The notes: generated from the sequence alone by a model not told the origin. Shown: positions 33,957-42,661, counted from the first letter of the stretch. The stretch: 64,000 bases of DNA from Fictibacillus phosphorivorans (GCF_023715845.1 NZ_JAMBOR010000018.1:16653-80652), one strand, 5' to 3'. Numbers and translations: made by a program.

Positions 33957-33966
33957 TTTGTCGAAA
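33957..33966 (+). promoter_or_regulatory. Possible Spo0A box before the SDR operon
   Basis: TTTGTCGAAA matches the Spo0A core TGTCGAA and lies about 120 nt before the SDR gene. The match is short and could be chance. Confidence 0.25.
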
Positions 33967-34084
33967 GATTTGTAAAACTAATTCATTGACGGATGAAATT
34001 ATTGGGAATTATAATTTAAATACTTAGTAAACATAAATGTATAAAAAGTTTATAAGAATGAAAAACACTCTGGGAGGGCTAAAA

Positions 34085-34810
34085 ATGAAAAAAGTTGCCA
34101 TGATTACGGGTGGATCAAAGGGATTAGGGAAAGCGCTTACGCTGTTTTTTGCTAGAGAAGGATACAATCTAGCCATATGTGCAAGGAATGAAGTAGAGAT
34201 TCAAAAGGTGAAAGAGAAGGCAGAAACATGGGGAGCTAACGTATTGGCAATAAGTGCAGATATGTCTAAAACAAAAGATGTGGAACGTTTTGTAGCATTG
34301 TCTGAAGAGTACTTCGGAAGAATTGATGTGCTCATCAACAATGCGTCTATATTAGGCCCAAGCCCGATGCCGTATCTGCTGGATTATCCTGAACAAGATT
34401 TTGAAGAGGTATTGCGCGTTAATACGATCGGACCATTTCTCGTAACAAGACGAGTGCTCCCGATCATGCTGCAAAAACAGCAGGGAAGTATCATTAACAT
34501 CACATCTGAGGCAGGTGCAACAGGCTATGCAGGATGGGGAGCGTATGGCATATCAAAGTTTGCATTGGAAGGTCTTACAGAAACGTGGGCGGATGAAGTA
34601 AATGGTTCAGGGGTACGTGTAAACATGGTGGACCCTGGTGAAATGGATACAGATATGCACGAGCGAGCGGTTCCAGATTGTGATTATGAGCTCGCAAAAC
34701 CTGAAGATGTTACCGCTGTATTTGGCTACTTAGCATCAGACGCATCAAAACATATCACTGGCAAAAGATTCGAAGCAGAGGCGTTTCAGCTTGAGGGGAG
34801 TGAAAACTGA
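34085..34810 (+). CDS. Short-chain dehydrogenase/reductase
   Basis: The 241-residue classical SDR has the NAD(P) motif TGGSKGLG near the N-terminus, NNAS at about 90, catalytic Ser in NITSEAG and YGISK for the Tyr-Lys pair. The ATG at 34085 follows GGGAGGG; an earlier start at 34037 lacks a site. It is the first gene of an operon: its stop codon overlaps the QueA-like start, and a VOC gene follows. Basic residues after the first strand (CARNE) suggest NADPH preference. The substrate is unknown, but the fixed pairing with a QueA-like protein suggests a joint pathway. Confidence 0.8.
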   Translation: MKKVAMITGGSKGLGKALTLFFAREGYNLAICARNEVEIQKVKEKAETWGANVLAISADMSKTKDVERFVALSEEYFGRIDVLINNASILGPSPMPYLLDYPEQDFEEVLRVNTIGPFLVTRRVLPIMLQKQQGSIINITSEAGATGYAGWGAYGISKFALEGLTETWADEVNGSGVRVNMVDPGEMDTDMHERAVPDCDYELAKPEDVTAVFGYLASDASKHITGKRFEAEAFQLEGSEN

Positions 34811-35835
34811 TGGAATCTGCTATGAAGTTTGAGCTTCCACAAGAATTAAATGCAAAAGAACCACCTGAGCGCAGGGGGCTTCGCCGAGATTACGTGAAGA
34901 TGATGGTATTAAATAAGACAACAGGTCAGACAGAACATACGAAATTTTATCAGCTGGACCGTTATTTAAAAAAAGGAGATCTCCTCGTACTGAATGTGAG
35001 CCGTACAGTTCCTGCCGTTTTAAAAAGTATAAGAGAGATTGACGGAACAGAAGTCGAAGTGAGACTCGCTCACAGAAAGAATGAGTCACTTTGGGAAGCC
35101 CTTCCGGTGAGCGGAAACCTTGTGAAAGGAGATGTGATTCGATTTTCGCCAACACTTACGGCAACAGTAGTCGAACAATCATCCGAAACACCTTTTGTTT
35201 CCCTCGCATTTAGCTTATGCTGCTCCTCTCTATATAACCAGATTTATAGTCTTGGAGAACCTGTGAGGTACGAGTACATTCAAGAACCTTGGAATCTAGA
35301 TTATTATCAAACGGTATTTGCAACCATTCCGGGTTCCGTTGAAATGCCGTCAGCAGGGCGTGCATTCAGTTGGGAACTTCTTTTCCGACTGCAAAAGAAA
35401 GGTGTCCGAATCGCATATATTACACTTCACACAGGACTCAGTTATCTTCTGGATGATAAGTGGCAAAAGGGACCAGATGAAAATTTTGAAAACTATGAGG
35501 TTTCTGAAGAGACAGTAAACCTAATTCATGAGACAAAAAAAAGTGGAGGTCGAGTAGTTGCAGTAGGTACAACGGTCGTCAGAGCTTTAGAAACCGTGGC
35601 TCTTAAGAAGGGGAGATTGCAGGCTCACACAGGCTGGACGAACTTATACATTACAAAAGATACAAAACTGCAAATCTGTGATGGATTGATAACAGGTATG
35701 CACGAACCTGAAGCGAGTCATCTACAGCTCCTTTCTGCATTTGTTGATCAAGATAAGTTGTATGAAGCTTATCAAGGTGCGATCGAACAGGGTTATTTGT
35801 GGCACGAATTTGGAGATATGAATCTGATCTTATAG
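34810..35835 (+). CDS. QueA-family paralogue (SAM:tRNA ribosyltransferase-isomerase-like)
   Basis: The 341-residue protein aligns along its length with QueA, which transfers ribose from S-adenosylmethionine to preQ1 in tRNA. Recognisable parts are RRDYVKMMVLNKTTG, KGDLLVLNVSRTVPAVL, GEPVRYEYIQEPW, DYYQTVFATIPGS and VGTTVVRALE. The normally strict PTAGLHFT reads PSAGRAFSW, and HVGLGTF reads HTGLSYL. It is therefore probably a divergent paralogue with another acceptor, not the queuosine enzyme. The start overlaps the SDR stop by one base. Annotation pipelines may label it queA; I would not. Confidence 0.7.
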   Translation: MESAMKFELPQELNAKEPPERRGLRRDYVKMMVLNKTTGQTEHTKFYQLDRYLKKGDLLVLNVSRTVPAVLKSIREIDGTEVEVRLAHRKNESLWEALPVSGNLVKGDVIRFSPTLTATVVEQSSETPFVSLAFSLCCSSLYNQIYSLGEPVRYEYIQEPWNLDYYQTVFATIPGSVEMPSAGRAFSWELLFRLQKKGVRIAYITLHTGLSYLLDDKWQKGPDENFENYEVSEETVNLIHETKKSGGRVVAVGTTVVRALETVALKKGRLQAHTGWTNLYITKDTKLQICDGLITGMHEPEASHLQLLSAFVDQDKLYEAYQGAIEQGYLWHEFGDMNLIL

Positions 35836-35846
35836 GAGAAATAAGC

Positions 35847-36194
35847 ATGCTTCATCATATTGGGGTATACGTTACAAATCTTGAAAAGTCACTACAAGTC
35901 TATGAAACCATCTTGCCTGTTGAGAAAAAAGAGATAGTAAATTGGAATAACTTTGACCTCATGTTTTTAACAGGTGCCGGCTTTAGGTTAGAATTAATCC
36001 CAGAAACAATGCCTGATTCCCGCACCACTCATATTGCTTTTTCTGTAGATCATATGGAAAATAAAATAACAGAGCTCCAACAATCTGGGATATCACCATC
36101 CGAAGGACCTTTTAACCTAGAAAACGGGTGGAAAACAGTATTTTATGAAGGACCAGATGGTGAGGAGATCGAATTTATACAAACTAGTAATTAG
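35847..36194 (+). CDS. VOC-family (glyoxalase-like) protein
   Basis: The 115-residue single-module VOC protein begins MLHHIGVYVTNLEKSLQVYE, has a metal-ligand His in its first strand and Glu in the late EGPDGEEIEFIQ segment, and the middle strand THIAFSVDHMENKI. TAGGAGA precedes the ATG, 11 nt after the QueA-like stop, so it is the third gene of the operon. It could be a lyase, isomerase or dioxygenase half-unit. Confidence 0.75.
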   Translation: MLHHIGVYVTNLEKSLQVYETILPVEKKEIVNWNNFDLMFLTGAGFRLELIPETMPDSRTTHIAFSVDHMENKITELQQSGISPSEGPFNLENGWKTVFYEGPDGEEIEFIQTSN

Positions 36195-36213
36195 ATTTCT
36201 TCTTAAGGATGCA

Positions 36214-36244
36214 GAATCTTCTTTAATAGAAGATTCCTTTTTTT
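36214..36244 (+). terminator. Terminator after the SDR-QueA-VOC operon
   Basis: GAATCTTCT and AGAAGATTC pair around TTAAT, followed by CTTTTTTT. Confidence 0.8.
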
Positions 36245-36286
36245 AAAATACCCCTCGTCTAGAGTTGTATCAAAAGGAGGTTTCAC

Positions 36287-36793
36287 ATGCTCTACCATTT
36301 TTCAGAAGAGGATACTATCGATATCTTTCATCCAAGGAAACATCAGAGTTTTCCTGACCGTCCACCTATGGTTTGGGCGATCGATGGGGAGCGCTCTCCT
36401 TTATATCTTTTTCCGCGTGATTGCCCTCGAATTGGATTTTGGGCGACCCCTGAAACAAGCGCTATAGACCGTGAAAAGTATTTACATACAACCTCAGCAG
36501 ATAAGATCATTGCCATTGAGAGCGGTTGGCTAGAACGTCTAGAAAAGACAAAATTATATCGATATTCATTTGCCCCCGATCACTTTACTATTATGGATGA
36601 AGGTGCAGGTTATTTCGTATCTTATGAAACGGAGCACCCTCTCGAAGTGAAGCCAGTAGGATCATTGTTAGAAGCATTGGTTAAAAAGGGTGTAGAGCTT
36701 AGAATCTTGCCTTCCCTTACACCACTTAGCGATCAACTGCCGAAAACTACTTTGCATTATTCGATGATTAGAATGAGAAATGCTATAAAATAG
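36287..36793 (+). CDS. DUF6886-like hypothetical protein
   Basis: The 168-residue soluble protein begins MLYHFSEEDTIDIFHPRKHQ and contains VWAIDGERSPLYLFPRDCPR and WLERLEKTKLYRYSF. I recall this pattern as the DUF6886 family, with unknown function; the SEE...F.PR start recalls RES/ADP-ribosyltransferase-like folds, but that is weak. AAAGGAGG precedes the ATG. There is no signal peptide or membrane segment, and it is convergent with the LtaS-like gene. Confidence 0.6.
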   Translation: MLYHFSEEDTIDIFHPRKHQSFPDRPPMVWAIDGERSPLYLFPRDCPRIGFWATPETSAIDREKYLHTTSADKIIAIESGWLERLEKTKLYRYSFAPDHFTIMDEGAGYFVSYETEHPLEVKPVGSLLEALVKKGVELRILPSLTPLSDQLPKTTLHYSMIRMRNAIK

Positions 36794-36851
36794 CCTTCTT
36801 CCTAAAATCAAAATATCCCCTCCAAAAGTCAGAAGAGATTCACCTTTCGAG

Positions 36852-38693
36852 TCACTTTACTTTTAAAAACCGCAAGAGATCACCATAAATAATCTGATCA
36901 GATTGATCGAGTTCTTCTTTGGCTCTTTCCATATAAGGTTCACATTTTGAGATATCAACAGGTGCGCCAAATGGCTTAATGTAGCATGTTTCATTCGTGT
37001 AAATAAAATCGCTCGTAATAAAAGAACCATTACGTAGTATCGTTAATTCCTCATGATCTTTGGAAAAAAGGTCTGTCCCAAAACGAACATCATTCTTTGC
37101 TTCAATTCCCAGAAGATGAAGGAGGGTAGGTTTTAAGTCAATCTGCCCGCCTACAGTCTCCATGACTTTCCCTTTTCTACCAGGGATATGGATAAATAAA
37201 GGGACCTGCTGAAGCTCAACTTGGTGATAGGGTGTAATTGACGCTTTTCCGAGAACATCAGCCATTGCTGTATGATGGCGTTCGGAGATCCCGTAATGAT
37301 CGCCATACACGACTACCACGGAATCTGCGTAGAGACCTGATCTCTTAAGTTCATTAAAAAACTGCCTTAAGGCTTCATCCGCATAACGGACAGTAGTAAA
37401 ATACCGGCTTACTGTTCCATCATCTACTGGATAGGGTTCCACCCACTGCTCTTCCTCATTGATCAAGTAAGGGTGATGATTCGTAAGCATAATCATTCTT
37501 GCGTAAAAGGGTTGTGGCAGTTCCTTTAAGTAGGGTATGGATTGTTGAAAGAACGGTATATCCTTTAATCCATAATTTATCGTATTTTCTTCCGTAACCT
37601 TATAGAATTCCTCACTGAAAAATTGATCATACCCCATCGTCTTATACATTACATCCCGATTCCAAAAACTTTTGTTGTTTCCATGAAAAACAGCCGAATA
37701 ATAACCGTTAGTCTTTAAGATCTTAGGTATTGAGTTGTAAGTGTTCAATGGGTGGGTCTGAAAAACAGCGCCCCTTGGCAGCGGGTACAAGGAATTGTCG
37801 AGTAGAAATTCAGAATCAGATGTTTTACCTTGTCCCGTTTGATGATAGAAATCAGAGAAATAATAGCTGGATTCTGCAAGTTCGTTTAAGAAAGGTGTAA
37901 CTTCCACACCATTGATTTCATAATTCAACACAAAATTTTGTGTGGATTCAAGAGAGACCACAATTAAATTTTTACCTTTAGCTATCCCAAATAATTTAGG
38001 ATTCTTTTCTGTTGTTTTATTATTTTTATGCAGAATTTCCTCTGCATCGATATTATTTGCCAGTGCTTTTTGCATGGAGGTTTTTGACTGAAGCATGATG
38101 TCATACAGATGATAATTAAATGTTCCTAAACTTTTTACTAGAATCTCTCTGTCAAAGGTGCGTGTTAGCAGCTGGGGACGATTAATTTCAGCTAAGATTA
38201 TGTGTACAGCCAAAACGGCTAGACCATAGGCAACAAATTTTCTTCTTTCTTTCGATTGAATGGAATGGTCTGAATGCCATAAAGGCTTTTTTAAAAGGCA
38301 GGCTAAAAGAATTAGGTCGGTAAAATAGAATAGATCTGTTAGATATACGAGTTCATACACACTGTTGCCGATATCTCCAACGTTTTTCATTTGAAAAAGG
38401 ACAGGGATGGTCAAGAAATCTGTAAAAAAACGATAATAGACGACATTGGCGTATAGGATAAAGCTATAAATAAAAGCCATCCACATGATGACGCTTCTTC
38501 TTTTGGAGGGTGAAAACAAGTAAACGAAACTAAAATAGAGTACAAGAAAACTAAGCGGATTAATAAATAATAAAATTTCTTGCAGGAAATGATCTGCCGG
38601 GAGCGTAAATGAAACTTTAGAAACAATATAGGTTTTCATCCAAAGCAGAAAAATAGCCAGGAAGATTGCTGCGTGTTTGGTTTTTGCGGTCAT
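36852..38693 (-). CDS. LtaS-family lipoteichoic acid synthase-like sulfatase-fold enzyme
   Basis: The 613-residue membrane enzyme has five N-terminal transmembrane segments (to about 180) and an external alkaline-phosphatase-like domain. Visible active-site parts are LIVVSLES (metal Glu), the nucleophile Thr in TGQGKTSDSEF, and VVYGDHYG with the Asp-His pair. It polymerises or primes glycerol-phosphate on lipid anchors in the LtaS/YqgS/YfnI/YvgJ group; which paralogue it is cannot be told here. The ATG at 38693 follows AGGAGGG; the longer ORF from 38732 starts upstream of that site. Confidence 0.85.
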   Translation of the reverse strand: MTAKTKHAAIFLAIFLLWMKTYIVSKVSFTLPADHFLQEILLFINPLSFLVLYFSFVYLFSPSKRRSVIMWMAFIYSFILYANVVYYRFFTDFLTIPVLFQMKNVGDIGNSVYELVYLTDLFYFTDLILLACLLKKPLWHSDHSIQSKERRKFVAYGLAVLAVHIILAEINRPQLLTRTFDREILVKSLGTFNYHLYDIMLQSKTSMQKALANNIDAEEILHKNNKTTEKNPKLFGIAKGKNLIVVSLESTQNFVLNYEINGVEVTPFLNELAESSYYFSDFYHQTGQGKTSDSEFLLDNSLYPLPRGAVFQTHPLNTYNSIPKILKTNGYYSAVFHGNNKSFWNRDVMYKTMGYDQFFSEEFYKVTEENTINYGLKDIPFFQQSIPYLKELPQPFYARMIMLTNHHPYLINEEEQWVEPYPVDDGTVSRYFTTVRYADEALRQFFNELKRSGLYADSVVVVYGDHYGISERHHTAMADVLGKASITPYHQVELQQVPLFIHIPGRKGKVMETVGGQIDLKPTLLHLLGIEAKNDVRFGTDLFSKDHEELTILRNGSFITSDFIYTNETCYIKPFGAPVDISKCEPYMERAKEELDQSDQIIYGDLLRFLKVK

Positions 38694-38814
38694 GGGTAAC
38701 CCTCCTGTTTCAAAAACGGAAATCTTTACCATTGTAGGCTATTTTGTATAAGATTAAAAGTGTAATAACTACCTTTTTATAATTTAAAGGGTTGTATAGG
38801 GAGATATTCATAGA

Positions 38815-39216
38815 ATGCGCACACCTCAAGGACTTCACCACGTTGAAATTAATGTTCATGACCTTGCACGGACAAAATCATTTTACAGCTGGTTAATGGC
38901 TGAACTAGGTTACAAACCCTTTCAAGAATGGGACAAAGGAATAAGTTATAAAAATGGTTCAACGTATCTTGTCTTTACACAAACAGAAGCCAAATACAAA
39001 GAATATTCGTTTCATCGTAAACATACGGGCCTGAATCATTTAGCTTTCTGGGCTAAATCACGTGCGCATGTGGACTACCTTCGTGTACAATTAAAGGAAA
39101 ATAAAGTATCTTTCTTATACGATACGAACTATCCCTTTGCTGGAGGGGATGGGCATTACGCTTTATTTTTTGAGGATCCAGACCGCATTAAAATAGAAAT
39201 TGTAGCGCCGAGGTGA
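38815..39216 (+). CDS. VOC-family (glyoxalase/bleomycin-resistance-like) protein
   Basis: The 133-residue protein begins with GLHHVEINVHDLARTKSFYS, has HTGLNHLAFWAKS in the middle and ALFFEDPDRIKIEIVAP at the end. It therefore keeps the His, His and Glu ligands of the two-module metal site. AGGGAG lies about 13 nt before the ATG, a long spacing. It is followed 7 nt later by the signal peptidase gene, so the two are probably co-transcribed. No resistance function can be inferred. Confidence 0.75.
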   Translation: MRTPQGLHHVEINVHDLARTKSFYSWLMAELGYKPFQEWDKGISYKNGSTYLVFTQTEAKYKEYSFHRKHTGLNHLAFWAKSRAHVDYLRVQLKENKVSFLYDTNYPFAGGDGHYALFFEDPDRIKIEIVAPR

Positions 39217-39223
39217 TGAGGAC

Positions 39224-39784
39224 ATGATCGAACAAGAAAAAGAGACCCAACAGCATAAAAGTGAATGGGTAAGCTGGCTTAAAGCAATCGGTTTTGCACT
39301 TGTTTTTGTTTTCATAACGAAAGCTTATTTCTTCGCACCTTACATGGTTGAAGGAGCATCCATGTCACCTACCCTTCATGATCAGGATAAGTTGTATGTT
39401 AACAAAATTGTTTATGCTTTTTCTGAACCAAAAAAGGGTGATATTGTTATTATCAAAGGTGAAGATAAAAGATATGTTAAACGGATCATAGGAGTTGAGG
39501 GAGACGTTATCCAAATGAAGAGTGACGTCCTTTATGTTAATCATAAAAAAGTAAAAGAAACATATCTTAGGGAAAACAAATCAGAAGCAAAAAGCCTAGG
39601 TGTGTACTTAACTGAAGATTTTGGGCCGTTGAAAGTACCAAAAGGCAAAGTATTTGTTATGGGTGATAACAGATTGAACAGTATGGATTCCAGAAATGGA
39701 TTAGGTCTGATCGATATTAATTCGATCGAAGGGCGTTCAGAAGTGGTAATCTATCCATTTTCAGAAATGAGAGCAACTCAATAA
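39224..39784 (+). CDS. sipS: Signal peptidase I
   Basis: The 186-residue type I leader peptidase has one N-terminal membrane anchor (LKAIGFALVFVFITKAYFFA), catalytic Ser in VEGASMSPTL, catalytic Lys in RYVKRIIGVEGD and the box E motif MGDNRLNSMDSR. The length is that of Bacillus SipS/SipT-type enzymes, which cleave Sec and Tat signal peptides outside the membrane. GAGGTGA precedes the ATG. The exact paralogue (S, T, U or V) is not certain. Confidence 0.85.
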   Translation: MIEQEKETQQHKSEWVSWLKAIGFALVFVFITKAYFFAPYMVEGASMSPTLHDQDKLYVNKIVYAFSEPKKGDIVIIKGEDKRYVKRIIGVEGDVIQMKSDVLYVNHKKVKETYLRENKSEAKSLGVYLTEDFGPLKVPKGKVFVMGDNRLNSMDSRNGLGLIDINSIEGRSEVVIYPFSEMRATQ

Positions 39785-39815
39785 AAGTACAGCGGTACGA
39801 TGCTGTACTTTTTTC
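39783..39815 (+). terminator. Terminator after sipS
   Basis: AAAGTACAGC and GCTGTACTTTTTT form the stem and T run. Confidence 0.8.
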
Positions 39816-39842
39816 TTTTACATAAAAAAGGAGAGGTAAGAG

Positions 39843-40352
39843 ATGAACCGATGCAAATGGAGTGAAGAAAGTGAGATGCTGCAGCTCTATCATGACGAAG
39901 AGTGGGGTAAGAAGGCAGAAGGGAATAACAAGCTGTTTGAGTGTTTAACACTGGAACTGTTCCAATCAGGGTTAAGCTGGAGAACGATCCTTCATAAAAG
40001 GGAGAACTTCAGGAAAGCGTTTAAAGATTTTGATGTTGAGAAGGTCAAACAGTTTGATGAAGAAGATATTGAAAGATTAGTAGCTGACGCAGGAATCGTA
40101 AGACATCGGAAGAAGATAGAGGCCACGATCGAAAATGCTAAACGGGTGGCAGCACTTATAAGTAAGTATGGCAGCTTTGATGCTTTTTTGGACCAGCTGC
40201 CGGAAGAAAAGGTAGAAAAACAGAAGTTACTAAAGAAAACATTTAAACACTTCGGCTTAACGACGGCAGAAAGCTTTTTAGAAGCAACAGGCAGAATACC
40301 CGCCTCACATAGTGAAGTCTGTTTCATGTTCAAAGAGCAAGTCGACCAGTGA
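39843..40352 (+). CDS. tag: DNA-3-methyladenine glycosylase I
   Basis: The 169-residue base-excision glycosylase has the TAG signature RCKWSEESEMLQLYHDEEWG, LTLELFQSGLSWRTILHKRE (with the Glu and Trp that line the base pocket), and AGIVRHRKKIEATIENAKR. The C-terminal zinc site of Tag is suggested by HSEVCFMF. It removes 3-methyladenine from alkylated DNA. It is slightly shorter than the usual 185 residues. GGAGAGG precedes the ATG. Confidence 0.85.
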   Translation: MNRCKWSEESEMLQLYHDEEWGKKAEGNNKLFECLTLELFQSGLSWRTILHKRENFRKAFKDFDVEKVKQFDEEDIERLVADAGIVRHRKKIEATIENAKRVAALISKYGSFDAFLDQLPEEKVEKQKLLKKTFKHFGLTTAESFLEATGRIPASHSEVCFMFKEQVDQ

Positions 40353-40402
40353 GGGGCATAACCGTTATTTCCTGCATAAGCTAAAGCGGGAGGTATCACC
40401 TT

Positions 40403-40738
40403 ATGCCTTATGTGATCTACGTATCAACAACCAGGAAGAGACTCGCCTTAGCACAGGATGGCAAAGTAATTAAACGTTATCCCATTGGAGTCGGGAAAAT
40501 GCTTACACCTACCCCTACAGGAACCTACACCATTATCAATAAAGCACCCAATCCAGGAGGGCCATTTGGTGTAATGTGGATGGGACTATCCCGTCCGCAC
40601 TATGGAATACATGGCACAAACAATCCGTCATCAATCGGAAAATACGTATCAAAAGGTTGCATACGAATGCACAACAATCACGTAATGGAGCTTTCTAAGT
40701 TAGTTCCGATCGGGACGAAGGTGGTTATAAGTGCATGA
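40403..40738 (+). CDS. L,D-transpeptidase (YkuD family)
   Basis: The 111-residue protein is a bare YkuD catalytic domain. It starts [20 protein letters not shown] and carries the active-site motif [20 protein letters not shown], with the catalytic His and Cys. YkuD-type enzymes make 3-3 cross-links in, or modify, spore and vegetative peptidoglycan. No LysM domain or signal peptide is present, which is usual for small forespore or cytoplasm-exported versions such as YciB or ErfK-type proteins. GGGAGG precedes the ATG. A terminator overlaps its end. Confidence 0.85.
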   Translation: MPYVIYVSTTRKRLALAQDGKVIKRYPIGVGKMLTPTPTGTYTIINKAPNPGGPFGVMWMGLSRPHYGIHGTNNPSSIGKYVSKGCIRMHNNHVMELSKLVPIGTKVVISA

Positions 40739-40764
40739 AAAAAGCTCTCATATGAGAGCTTTTT
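40738..40764. terminator. Bidirectional palindromic terminator
   Basis: AAAAGCTCTCATATGAGAGC plus TTTT is a perfect palindrome between the convergent transpeptidase and repeat-peptide genes. Confidence 0.8.
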
Positions 40765-41170
40765 ATGAACGAATACCAGGGTTATTTTCAGTAGTAAGTG
40801 AGATAGAACGAATACCTGGGTTGTTCTCAGTAGCAATATGTGACATAGAACGGATACCAGGATTGTTCTCAGTAGCAGTAAGTGACATAGAACGGATACC
40901 AGGGTTATTCTCAGTAGCAGTAAGTGACATAGAACGGATACCAGGATTGTTCTCAGTAGCAGTAAGTGACATAGAACGGATACCAGGATTGTTCTCAGTA
41001 GCAGTAAGTGACATAGAACGGATACCAGGGTTGTTCTCAGTAGCCGTTAGCTCCACAGATCGAATACCAGGGTTATTCTCAGTAGAGCTTGTTTTGATGT
41101 GTTGATTAAAAAAATAAGTACTACTTATCCCTAACATAAAAACCATTAAAAAGGCAAAAATTTTCTTCAT
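40763..41170 (-). CDS. Multi-copy quorum-sensing peptide precursor
   Basis: The 135-residue protein has a signal peptide (MKKIFAFLMVFMLGISSTYF) and then eight copies of TENNPGIRS, the last forming the C-terminus. Seven linkers separate them: VELTA, MSLTA four times, MSHIA and ISLT. It lies directly downstream of an NprR-like receptor gene, 14 nt away, with its own GGGG site. Phr/NprX-type precursors have this size and export signal but usually one signal copy, or a few. Proteolysis after export could release up to eight identical peptides for uptake by Opp and binding by the receptor. The exact mature form is unknown. The copies differ in DNA only at silent positions, which supports selection on the peptide. 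Confidence 0.85.
   Translation of the reverse strand: MKKIFAFLMVFMLGISSTYFFNQHIKTSSTENNPGIRSVELTATENNPGIRSMSLTATENNPGIRSMSLTATENNPGIRSMSLTATENNPGIRSMSLTATENNPGIRSMSHIATENNPGIRSISLTTENNPGIRS
40766..41084. repeat. 42-bp tandem repeats within the peptide gene
   Basis: Eight copies of a 27-bp core are separated by 15-bp linkers (one is 12 bp). On the plus strand the core reads GAACGRATACCAGG followed by RTTRTTYTCAGTA. Several central units are nearly identical, pointing to recent expansion. An antisense ORF (40731-41105) is a by-product of the repeat composition. Confidence 0.85.
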
Positions 41171-41184
41171 TCTAAATCCCCCTA

Positions 41185-42438
41185 TTAAAATATATATTTC
41201 CTTGCATTATTTGCAATTCGATAATATTGACTAGCTTTTTTATATAAGCCTTGATCGAAATAAATATCAGCTAATAGCTCTGAAAAGGTAGCTTCGTATT
41301 CAAGTATCCCTTTTTCATGAAAGTAAGGAATAGCAAACTTACTAAGGAAAATAGGTAGTTCTGGATTATCTAATCCTTCAAGCTTATATTCTAAAATTTT
41401 TAAATGGTAGTATACTTCATTATCTTCATCAACATAACTTAAACCGGTGACTATTAATTCTCTGGCTTTCTCAATTTCTCCTAAATTATAATATTCTGTT
41501 GCTAATAGGTAGAGCGTGGAAGCCGTATTCTGAACTGATTGGCTTTCTTTATATATTAAGCTTTTTTTATAACGTTCAATTGCTTTTTTATGTTCATTAT
41601 TACATGCAGCAACATAACCTAAATTATGGTATATAATACCACTAGTTGTATCATCTTTAAACAATGTAGAGTATTTTAATGCTAGTTTTAAATGATATTC
41701 AGCTTTTTCGTAGTTTCGTGCTCTTCGGTAACTTAGACCTAAAAGTATTTGGCAATCAGCACTTCTTGAATAACAATATTCTCTATCAAAAATGGAAATG
41801 GCTTTGAATGAATAGTTAGCTACTGAGGTTATTCGCAGCAAAAAATTATGAGTTAATGCAATTAAATAATAAACAATTGCAGCTTCAATTTCTGAGATAT
41901 TAATAGCTTGATTGAATTGATTATCAGCTTTATTAAAATAAGTAAGGGCTTGTTGATATTGTTTAATAAAGCTATGATACATACCTTCAAATTTATAATA
42001 ATAAAACTTTAAATCGTGAGGAAGCTGTTCAAACAAATGCTTTACTTCATCAAGTTCAATTCTTGCATTATTAAGATTGGTTTCTTCTTGTACTAAATAA
42101 TAACGTGCTTTAAATAACCGATATCTCAACAAAAGGTTTGGTTCACTAACACCTTTCATTCTTTCCTTAATCTCAAGATACTCTTTTGCTGCCTCCTCAA
42201 ATTGCCTATTTACCATCATCATGTTCCACTCATTAAGCATTTCGAGGATCTTACCAGCATCAACTTCCTCCGGCGAAATACCTAGACGGTCACAGAGCAT
42301 GTTAATGACTTCTTCGCTTGATTTGGCATCCCCTTTCTCAATCTTACTTAAGTAAGAAACAGAGCAAATTCCTTGTGCCAGCTCTTCCTGGGTTAGGCCT
42401 TTGGTTTTCCTATAATATCTTATTCGTTGACCGACCAT
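41185..42438 (-). CDS. RRNPP-family quorum-sensing regulator (NprR-like)
   Basis: The 417-residue protein has an XRE helix-turn-helix at residues 4-57 (GQRIRYYRKTKGLTQEELAQ, SYLSKIEKG), followed by about nine TPR-like helical pairs such as HNLGYVAACNNEHKKAIERY and LLGLSYRRARNYEKAEYHLK. This is the size and layout of NprR/PlcR/Rap-like receptors, in which an imported peptide binds the TPR groove and changes DNA binding. The next gene on the strand encodes a secreted repeat peptide, completing a receptor-signal cassette. The target genes are unknown. GGGGG precedes the ATG. Confidence 0.85.
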   Translation of the reverse strand: MVGQRIRYYRKTKGLTQEELAQGICSVSYLSKIEKGDAKSSEEVINMLCDRLGISPEEVDAGKILEMLNEWNMMMVNRQFEEAAKEYLEIKERMKGVSEPNLLLRYRLFKARYYLVQEETNLNNARIELDEVKHLFEQLPHDLKFYYYKFEGMYHSFIKQYQQALTYFNKADNQFNQAINISEIEAAIVYYLIALTHNFLLRITSVANYSFKAISIFDREYCYSRSADCQILLGLSYRRARNYEKAEYHLKLALKYSTLFKDDTTSGIIYHNLGYVAACNNEHKKAIERYKKSLIYKESQSVQNTASTLYLLATEYYNLGEIEKARELIVTGLSYVDEDNEVYYHLKILEYKLEGLDNPELPIFLSKFAIPYFHEKGILEYEATFSELLADIYFDQGLYKKASQYYRIANNARKYIF

Positions 42439-42457
42439 AAAATCCCCCTTTCAGAAC

Positions 42458-42518
42458 TTGGGAAAATTGTCATGCTGGACCCCCAATTAACAAGCATCTT
42501 TCCTACCATTTTTCCCAA
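42458..42518. promoter_or_regulatory. Spaced inverted repeat upstream of the RRNPP receptor
   Basis: TTGGGAAAA (42458-42466) is matched by TTTTCCCAA (42510-42518), 43 nt apart, in the region upstream of the receptor start. It may be a receptor-binding or looping site; the wide spacing makes this uncertain. Confidence 0.3.
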
Positions 42519-42661
42519 TACAGAATCAGCTGTTTGTTTGTTAAGATAAATATAACAGAAAATACAAAGTTTTTGCTAGAAATTGATTATTTCGATAACC
42601 GAGTTTTACATAAAGCAAAGTCATGTCGGAACCGGCGCCAAATTTGAAGGGAGAGAGTACT

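Noticed and set aside
40731..41105. Plus-strand repeat ORF opposite the peptide gene
   Set aside because: It has no ribosome binding site, overlaps a terminator, and its repeats mirror the minus-strand precursor, which has a signal peptide and a receptor partner.
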